Shown here piece by piece: positions 59,297 to 64,000 of a stretch of DNA of 64,000 bases; position 1 is the stretch's first letter, and each line of letters starts with the position of its first letter. The DNA is taken from positions 1 through 64,000 of the forward strand of contig PGXV01000003.1 of NCBI GenBank assembly GCA_002839315.1. Reading direction: 5' to 3'. Both the position numbers and the translations under genes were made by a program. This DNA comes from Spirochaetae bacterium HGW-Spirochaetae-3. GTDB lineage: Bacteria; Spirochaetota; Spirochaetia; Treponematales; UBA12059. The notes beneath the pieces were generated by a model, which made no database searches, had not been told where the DNA came from, and was given only the letters and a program-made list of their open reading frames with translations.

Positions 59297-60261
59297 TGGT
59301 ACGGGTATTCGCCCCAGCCACGTCCGCGAACCTCAACGCGGGATTCGACAAGCTCGGCGTCGCGCTCGCGCCCCGCGAGGGGTCGCCCCAGGAGGGGTCG
59401 CCCCTGAAGGGGCGGCTCGGAGACGAGGTACGCGTCTCCGAGGCGGACGATGACTCGTTCGCGGTAACGGGCCCGTACGCCGCCGAGATCACGGGCCCCA
59501 ACATAGCGATTCGAGCCCTGGAACGGGTACGACAGCTATCCGGCCGTTCGGAACCGGTATCGATGGAGCTGGAGAAATGCATGCCGGTCGGCTCGGGCCT
59601 CGGCTCGAGCGCCGCCAGCGTCGTCGCGGCGGTAATCGCCTGCGACGAATTCTACGGCGCACCGCTCGGACCGGAGGCCAGGCTCGCGCTGATGGGAGAG
59701 CTCGAGGCCGAGCTGTCCGGCGGCGTCCACTGGGACAACATACTTCCCTGCGTTCTCGGCGGCCTTCGCCTCGGCGCCGCCCGCCTGCCGGTCCCGGCAG
59801 GCTGGACCTGGCTCGTCGCGTACCCGGGCATACGCCTCGAGACCAGGATGATGCGCGCGGTACTGCCTGAATCCGTATCCCTCCGCGACGCGGTCGAACA
59901 GGCCGCCAGGCTCGGCCTCCTCGTCGACGCGCTCCACCGGGGGGACTCGGGCGCCGCCGCCGCGCAGCTTATCGATCCTATCGTCGAGCCGCGGAGGTCG
60001 CCTATGATTCCGGGATTCGACGACGTCAAGGCGGAGCTCCTGTCCGCCGGCGCCGTCGCCGCCGGCATATCGGGGTCGGGGCCGACGATATTCGCGATAT
60101 TCGACGACGCGGCCCGCGCCGACGAGGGGCTCTCCGCCGCGCGCGCGTGGACCGGGCGCGTCTCGGCATCGGCCAACGGAGACGCGACCGGTTCGTTCGC
60201 CCGACTCTGCGACATAGACGCATCGGGCGCCCGAGCGCTAGCGCCCGGGGCGAAGGAGTAG
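59293..60261 (+). CDS. thrB: Homoserine kinase
   Basis: The 322-residue GHMP kinase phosphorylates homoserine. 'FAPATSANLNAGFDKLGVAL' is the family start and 'MPVGSGLGSSAASVVAAVIA' the ATP loop. 'GAVAAGISGSGPTIFAIF' is the third motif. Between residues about 26 and 42 there is an insert 'PREGSPQEGSPLKGR' that homologues lack, encoded by a direct repeat (59377-59404). The ATG lies in the stop of the dehydrogenase gene (ATGATG). It forms an operon with the genes before and after it. Confidence 0.93.
   Translation: MMVRVFAPATSANLNAGFDKLGVALAPREGSPQEGSPLKGRLGDEVRVSEADDDSFAVTGPYAAEITGPNIAIRALERVRQLSGRSEPVSMELEKCMPVGSGLGSSAASVVAAVIACDEFYGAPLGPEARLALMGELEAELSGGVHWDNILPCVLGGLRLGAARLPVPAGWTWLVAYPGIRLETRMMRAVLPESVSLRDAVEQAARLGLLVDALHRGDSGAAAAQLIDPIVEPRRSPMIPGFDDVKAELLSAGAVAAGISGSGPTIFAIFDDAARADEGLSAARAWTGRVSASANGDATGSFARLCDIDASGARALAPGAKE
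59377..59404 (+). repeat. Direct repeat insert in thrB
   Basis: GAGGGGTCGCCCC occurs at 59377-59389 and 59392-59404, each with inverted GGGG/CCCC ends. It adds about fifteen residues in frame and looks like a small palindromic insertion tolerated in a surface loop. Confidence 0.7.
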
Positions 60262-60265
60262 ACGT

Positions 60266-61531
60266 ATGGAGTTCTTCAACCTGAGACACCCCGAGGAGAA
60301 GGCGGGCTTCGCCGAGGCGACCAGGCGCGGCCTCGCGTCGGACCAGGGCCTCTTCTACCCTTCGGCCGTCCCGCGGCTCGACGCCTCGTCGGTAATGGCC
60401 GCACCCCGCTTCGTCCGTTACCGGACGCTGCTCGAGCCGTTCCTCGCCCCGGATTTCACGGCGGGCGACATCGACGCGATGATTGCGGCGGCCTTTACCT
60501 TCGAGGCGCCCTTGGTGCCGGTCGGTGCCGCGTACGCCCTGGAGCTGTTCCACGGCCCGACACTCGCGTTCAAGGACTTCGGCGCCCGCTTCATGGCCCA
60601 GTGCCTGTCTCGTTCTCGGGGCGACGGGCCGATGACCGTACTGACCGCCACCTCCGGCGATACCGGCGCCGCGGTAGCGCACGCGTTCAAGGGCGCGCCC
60701 GGCATCAGGGTCGTCGTGCTCTACCCCGAGGGCCGGATAAGCCGCGCGCAGGAGCAGCTCTTCTGCACGCTGGGCGGAAACGTGGAGACCCTCGCCGTGC
60801 GCGGCAGCTTCGACGATTGCCAGGCGCTCGTCAAGGCGGCTTTCGACGACGACGAGCTTACGGGGACGCTCGGGCTCAATTCGGCCAATTCGATAAACGT
60901 CTCGCGGCTCGTCGCGCAGGTCCTGTACTTCTGGGACCTCTGCGCGGCCGTCCCCGAGGAGGCCCGCGGTCCGGGACTCGTCGTATCGGTACCTTCGGGT
61001 AACTTCGGCGACCTGACGGCCGGCCTGATAGCCAAGGCCATGGGAGCGCCTATCGGCCGGTTCATCGCCGCTACAAACTCGAACGACACCGTGCCTCGTT
61101 ACGTCGAGACCGGCCGATGGGAGCCGCGGCCCACCGTATCGACGTCGTCGAACGCCATGGACGTCAGCCGCCCCAGCAACTGGCCGCGCGCGGAGCGACT
61201 GCTGTCCGACAACGGATGGACTATCGACGCGCGCTCCGTCGGCGAGGCAGATACGGTAGCGGCGATCCGGGAGCTCGACGGGCTCGGGTACGTAGGCGAA
61301 CCGCACTGCGCGGTAGCCTACCGGGCGCTAACGCGGTCCTTACGGCGGGGCGAGACGGGGGCGTTCCTATGCACGGCCCATCCGGCGAAATTCTCCGACG
61401 CCGTAGCGGCCGCCATCGGCCGCGAGCTACCGGTGCCCCGGGAGATCGCCGAGTCGATCGCCAGGCCCAACCTGTCGGTAGCCCTGGATGCCGATACCGC
61501 GGCGCTCAAGACCTACCTGCTGGGGCGCTAA
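60266..61531 (+). CDS. thrC: Threonine synthase
   Basis: The 421-residue PLP enzyme converts O-phosphohomoserine to threonine. The Lys for PLP is in 'GPTLAFKDFGARF', with 'TATSGDTGAAVAHAFKG' as phosphate loop and 'SVPSGNFGDLTAGLIAKAMG' as the conserved second motif. It is the short-form type (E. coli-like). Four bases separate it from thrB. The stop overlaps that of the convergent sdaA gene (CTAA). Confidence 0.94.
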   Translation: MEFFNLRHPEEKAGFAEATRRGLASDQGLFYPSAVPRLDASSVMAAPRFVRYRTLLEPFLAPDFTAGDIDAMIAAAFTFEAPLVPVGAAYALELFHGPTLAFKDFGARFMAQCLSRSRGDGPMTVLTATSGDTGAAVAHAFKGAPGIRVVVLYPEGRISRAQEQLFCTLGGNVETLAVRGSFDDCQALVKAAFDDDELTGTLGLNSANSINVSRLVAQVLYFWDLCAAVPEEARGPGLVVSVPSGNFGDLTAGLIAKAMGAPIGRFIAATNSNDTVPRYVETGRWEPRPTVSTSSNAMDVSRPSNWPRAERLLSDNGWTIDARSVGEADTVAAIRELDGLGYVGEPHCAVAYRALTRSLRRGETGAFLCTAHPAKFSDAVAAAIGRELPVPREIAESIARPNLSVALDADTAALKTYLLGR

Positions 61532-62730
61532 TCGCAGGGGGCGAAAATGGCCAGGCCGCCTTCCGACGTCTCCTTGTAAATTTTCGGCAAGTCGTTGCCC
61601 GTGCGGTTCATGGTCTCCACGATCGTATCGAAGCCGATACGGTGCCGGCCGTCGGAGAGCAGCGCGTAGGTATTGGCGTCGAGCGCGCGCGAGGCGGCGA
61701 ACGCGTTACGCTCGATGCACGGAATCTGCACGAGGCCGCGCACCGGGTCGCAGGTCAGTCCCAGGTGATGCTCGAGTCCCATCTCCGCGGCGTACTCGAT
61801 CTGGTTAGGCGTGCCGCCGAACAGCTGCGCCGCTGCGGCCGAGGCCATCGCGCAGGCGGTGCCTATCTCGCCCTGGCAGCCGACCTGGGCGCCGGATATG
61901 GACGCGTTCTTCTTGACGAGGTTGCCGACGAGGCCGGCCGTCGCCAGCGAGCGCAGGATCTTGGCCTCCGAGAAGCCGCGCTGGGTCGCCATGCCGTACA
62001 TCATGCCCGGCAGCACGCCGCACGATCCGCAGGTCGGCGCGGTGACGACGCGCCCGCCGGCGGCGTTCTCCTCGGCCACCGCCAACGCGAACGCGTACAG
62101 CATCGATCGGCGCTTGAGAGAACCGCGGAAGCCCTGGGCGCGGACGAAATACGAGGACGCCTTGCGCGGTAGCTTGAGGCCGCCGGGCAGTACGCCCTCC
62201 GCCTCTATGCCCCGCTCGACGGCGGCCTTCATCACGGCCCAGACATCCCCGAGGTACTCCCAGATGCCGGCGCCCTCGCATTCCTCGACGTATTCCCAGA
62301 AGGTCTGCCCCGTCCGGTGTAGCCGGTCGAGTATGTCGCGCATCGTCGTCAGCCCGTAGACCGGAGCCGCCGCGTCCGCCGGGGCCCCTTCCTCCACGAC
62401 CTTGCCGCCGCCGACGCTGTACACGGTCCGGGTAGCGGTCGCCGTCCCGTCCGAGGACAGGGCCTCGAGGGTCATCGCGTTGGTATGGAACGGCTTGACG
62501 ACGTCGGGCCGCCACTCGACGACGAGCGGCCTGGGATCGAAGGCCGCCGCGAGCGCCACGTCTGTCAGGTGGCCGCGGCCCGTCGCGGCCAGGCTCCCGA
62601 ACAGCGTCGCCCTGAACGACGAAGACGCCGGGTTGTCCTCCGAGAAGCGCTCCGCCGCCGCGCGCGGCCCCATCGTATGGCTGGACGAGGGGCCGAACCC
62701 TATGCGGTATATATCCTTGATCGTCTCCAT
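61528..62730 (-). CDS. sdaA: L-serine ammonia-lyase (iron-sulfur, single chain)
   Basis: The 400-residue enzyme deaminates serine to pyruvate. N-terminal 'IYRIGFGPSSSHTMGPRAAAERF' and C-terminal 'VGCQGEIGTACAMASAAAAQLFGG', with Cys residues for the [4Fe-4S] cluster ('APTCGSCGVLPG', 'GLTCDPVRGLVQIPCIERNA'), are signatures of the fused alpha-beta form. ATG 62730 was chosen over the upstream codons to 62772, which lack the family start. It is 19 bp downstream of the FCD regulator on the same strand, so the two are probably one operon. Confidence 0.93.
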   Translation of the reverse strand: METIKDIYRIGFGPSSSHTMGPRAAAERFSEDNPASSSFRATLFGSLAATGRGHLTDVALAAAFDPRPLVVEWRPDVVKPFHTNAMTLEALSSDGTATATRTVYSVGGGKVVEEGAPADAAAPVYGLTTMRDILDRLHRTGQTFWEYVEECEGAGIWEYLGDVWAVMKAAVERGIEAEGVLPGGLKLPRKASSYFVRAQGFRGSLKRRSMLYAFALAVAEENAAGGRVVTAPTCGSCGVLPGMMYGMATQRGFSEAKILRSLATAGLVGNLVKKNASISGAQVGCQGEIGTACAMASAAAAQLFGGTPNQIEYAAEMGLEHHLGLTCDPVRGLVQIPCIERNAFAASRALDANTYALLSDGRHRIGFDTIVETMNRTGNDLPKIYKETSEGGLAIFAPCD

Positions 62731-62749
62731 GCCTATCGCTCCGTTCCCG

Positions 62750-63487
62750 TCATATATCGGTCTGGTCCTCATGCGAATCCCAGTACTTCGTCACGTCCTC
62801 GAGCAGGCATTCCATGTGCCGGAGCATACGGCGCTCCGCCTCGTCCGGGTCGTGCGCGCGTATCGCCTCGAATATCTGCCTGTGCGACACGCGGTACGGC
62901 GACGAGATCCTGCTCCTCAGGTACTCGAACAGGCGCGTCTGCTGGCCCATGGTCGATATGATGGCGTACAGAGACTCGAGGACGCTATTCTTGGACGCGC
63001 GGGCGATACCCTTGTGGAATTCTATATCGATGTCCGCGATGCTCTCCCCGAGCGCGGCCCTGCGCTCCTGCTCGACGAGGATCCCCTCGATCCTGGCAAT
63101 ATCCGCCTCGGTGCAGTTCCCGGCAGCGAGCCGCGCGGTCGTCCGCTCTATGGCGGAGCGCGCCTCGAGCACCATGATATAATCCTCCAGGACCTTGCTG
63201 TTGATATACCGGTCGAGGCGTTCCTTATGGACTTCTATAGCCTGTATGGCCCTGGCCTTCGTCAGGGCCTCCTCGCCGGCGGGCAACAGTACGCGGCCCT
63301 TGTACTTTTCCTTCTCGACGAAGCCGAGGCGCTCGAGCCTGTACAGCACGCGACCTATCGACGCGCTCGATATGCTGATGCTACGAGCCTCCAGTAATTC
63401 GACGAGGGACCACGAGCCGATAGGCTCTTCCGAATCCTTTATGCACTCGAGCACCATGATCTCGCGCTCGTCGAGGGCTTCATCCAT
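62750..63487 (-). CDS. Winged-helix regulator with FCD domain
   Basis: The 245-residue protein starts at ATG 63487 with GGAGG six bases before. Residues about 1-65 are a winged helix ('EPIGSWSLVELLEARSISISSASIGRVLYRLERLGFVEKEKYKGRVLLPAG') of the RNase R/NrpR HTH_12 kind. Residues about 100-230 are an FCD-type helical effector domain, with 'DIDIEFHKGIARASKNSVLE' containing a metal-binding Asp/His pair and 'SHRQIFEAIRAHDPDEAERRMLRHM' another. Such proteins sense small carboxylates or amino acids. Placed between sdaA and asd, it likely controls one or both. Confidence 0.75.
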   Translation of the reverse strand: MDEALDEREIMVLECIKDSEEPIGSWSLVELLEARSISISSASIGRVLYRLERLGFVEKEKYKGRVLLPAGEEALTKARAIQAIEVHKERLDRYINSKVLEDYIMVLEARSAIERTTARLAAGNCTEADIARIEGILVEQERRAALGESIADIDIEFHKGIARASKNSVLESLYAIISTMGQQTRLFEYLRSRISSPYRVSHRQIFEAIRAHDPDEAERRMLRHMECLLEDVTKYWDSHEDQTDI

Positions 63488-63544
63488 CCAGTACCTCCAT
63501 CGGCGTACGGCAGAGTATAGCCTGAGCCGAGAGCGCATATCCAC

Positions 63545-63573
63545 TTGCCCCGTGCGGAATATGGGTATATGAT
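63545..63573 (+). promoter_or_regulatory. Promoter of asd
   Basis: TTGCCC (63545-63550), 17 bases, TATGAT (63568-63573). An imperfect inverted repeat around 63583-63600 (ACTCA...TGAGT) downstream may be the site of the divergent FCD regulator. Confidence 0.5.
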
Positions 63574-63628
63574 AATTTCGCTACTCACCACTTGATGAGT
63601 CAATGCATGATTACAATAGGAGGTTTCA

Positions 63629-64000
63629 ATGAAATCATACAAGGTAGCGGTCGTCGGCGCCATGGGAGCGGTCGGCCATGAGATGATCAAGACGCTCGAA
63701 CAGAGGAATTTCCCGGTCGCCGAGCTGATTCCGCTCGACGTCGCCGCCAACGTCGGCAAGACGGTCCGCTTCAAGAACGGCGACGTGACGGTCAAGGAAG
63801 CCGCGAAAGGCGCGTTCGTCGGCGTCGATATCGCGATCTTCTCGGCCGGAGGCGACGCATCGGCGATACTCGCCCCCATCGCCGTCGCCGAAGGCGCGAT
63901 CGTCGTCGATAATTCCAGCCAGTGGCGCATGGATCCCGCCGTACCCCTCGTCATACCGGAAGTAAATCCGCAGGCGCTGGATAGCCATAAGGGCATCATC
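63629..64000 (+). CDS. asd: Aspartate-semialdehyde dehydrogenase, 5' part
   Basis: The gene continues beyond the window; 124 residues are seen. 'SYKVAVVGAMGAVGHEMIKTLEQRNFPVAELIPL' is the NADP-binding start of Asd. 'GVDIAIFSAGGDASAILAPIAVAEGAIVVDNSSQWRMD' and 'VPLVIPEVNPQAL' are strongly conserved. It reduces aspartyl phosphate, feeding the homoserine dehydrogenase encoded upstream. AATAGGAGG lies before ATG 63629. Confidence 0.95.
   Translation, partial: MKSYKVAVVGAMGAVGHEMIKTLEQRNFPVAELIPLDVAANVGKTVRFKNGDVTVKEAAKGAFVGVDIAIFSAGGDASAILAPIAVAEGAIVVDNSSQWRMDPAVPLVIPEVNPQALDSHKGII

Noticed and set aside
63545-63628. Riboswitch (lysine or SAM type) before asd
   Set aside because: The leader after the promoter is only about 50 bases and shows no conserved riboswitch core.

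Overview
The window is GC-rich, densely packed bacterial DNA with a conspicuously AT-rich left end (about 1-2300). Several features suggest a free-living or host-associated spirochaete: a secreted cyclophilin-FKBP fusion, long intergenic-free operons, many lipoproteins, and a very GC-rich genome that still uses ATA and GTA codons freely. The assignment to Spirochaetota is inference. There is no rRNA or other taxonomic marker here, only one tRNA.

Layout. 1-3240 is accessory DNA: the 3' end of an IS transposase, a foreign AT-rich gene with a PD-(D/E)XK nuclease domain, a small unknown gene, a truncated DUF4469-like gene, and an eight-copy 23-bp tandem repeat. 3290-16334 is a mixed housekeeping and accessory stretch. 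It holds two SDR oxidoreductases, decayed genes including an EamA-type transporter, a serine hydrolase, a double-HTH regulator, a secreted glycosidase-like protein, an RNHCP-rsgA-GNAT operon, a chemoreceptor with a lipoprotein, tRNA-Gly, and a TetR-flavodoxin-FMN-lipoprotein operon with a readable promoter and operators.

16361-29382 is devoted to uptake of amino acids and peptides: a complete branched-chain amino-acid ABC system (livKHMGF order on the minus strand) and a complete oligopeptide ABC system (oppABCDF order), the latter led by an aminopeptidase P gene. 29612-38398 has a phosphoribosyltransferase, 5-formyl-THF cyclo-ligase, methylglyoxal synthase, an RlmN-type radical SAM enzyme, a large metallo-beta-lactamase/cNMP-like/haemerythrin fusion, and a polar amino-acid ABC operon ending in a SAM hydrolase. 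38439-43299 has an SppA peptidase with an added N-terminal barrel-like region, an MFS exporter and the dual PPIase.

43352-47676 is a copper-efflux operon (HMA-SafE-cupredoxin protein, CopA, CsoR) behind a perfect 25-bp palindrome. 48231-51178 is a biotin uptake and sensing operon (birA-bioY-ECF ATPase-EcfT) with a BirA-type operator. After a small lower-GC insert (51303-52453) and some acetyltransferases and regulators, the window ends with threonine biosynthesis: a homoserine dehydrogenase fused to a degenerate aspartokinase, thrB and thrC. These are followed by convergent L-serine dehydratase, an FCD-type regulator, and divergent asd, which runs off the right end.

The most unusual items are the haemerythrin-MBL fusion (32383-34938), the ablated aspartokinase (57233-59296), the barrel-SppA fusion, the 23-bp repeat array, and several regulatory sites that can be read directly. 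No complete undescribed multi-gene defence or biosynthetic system is evident.
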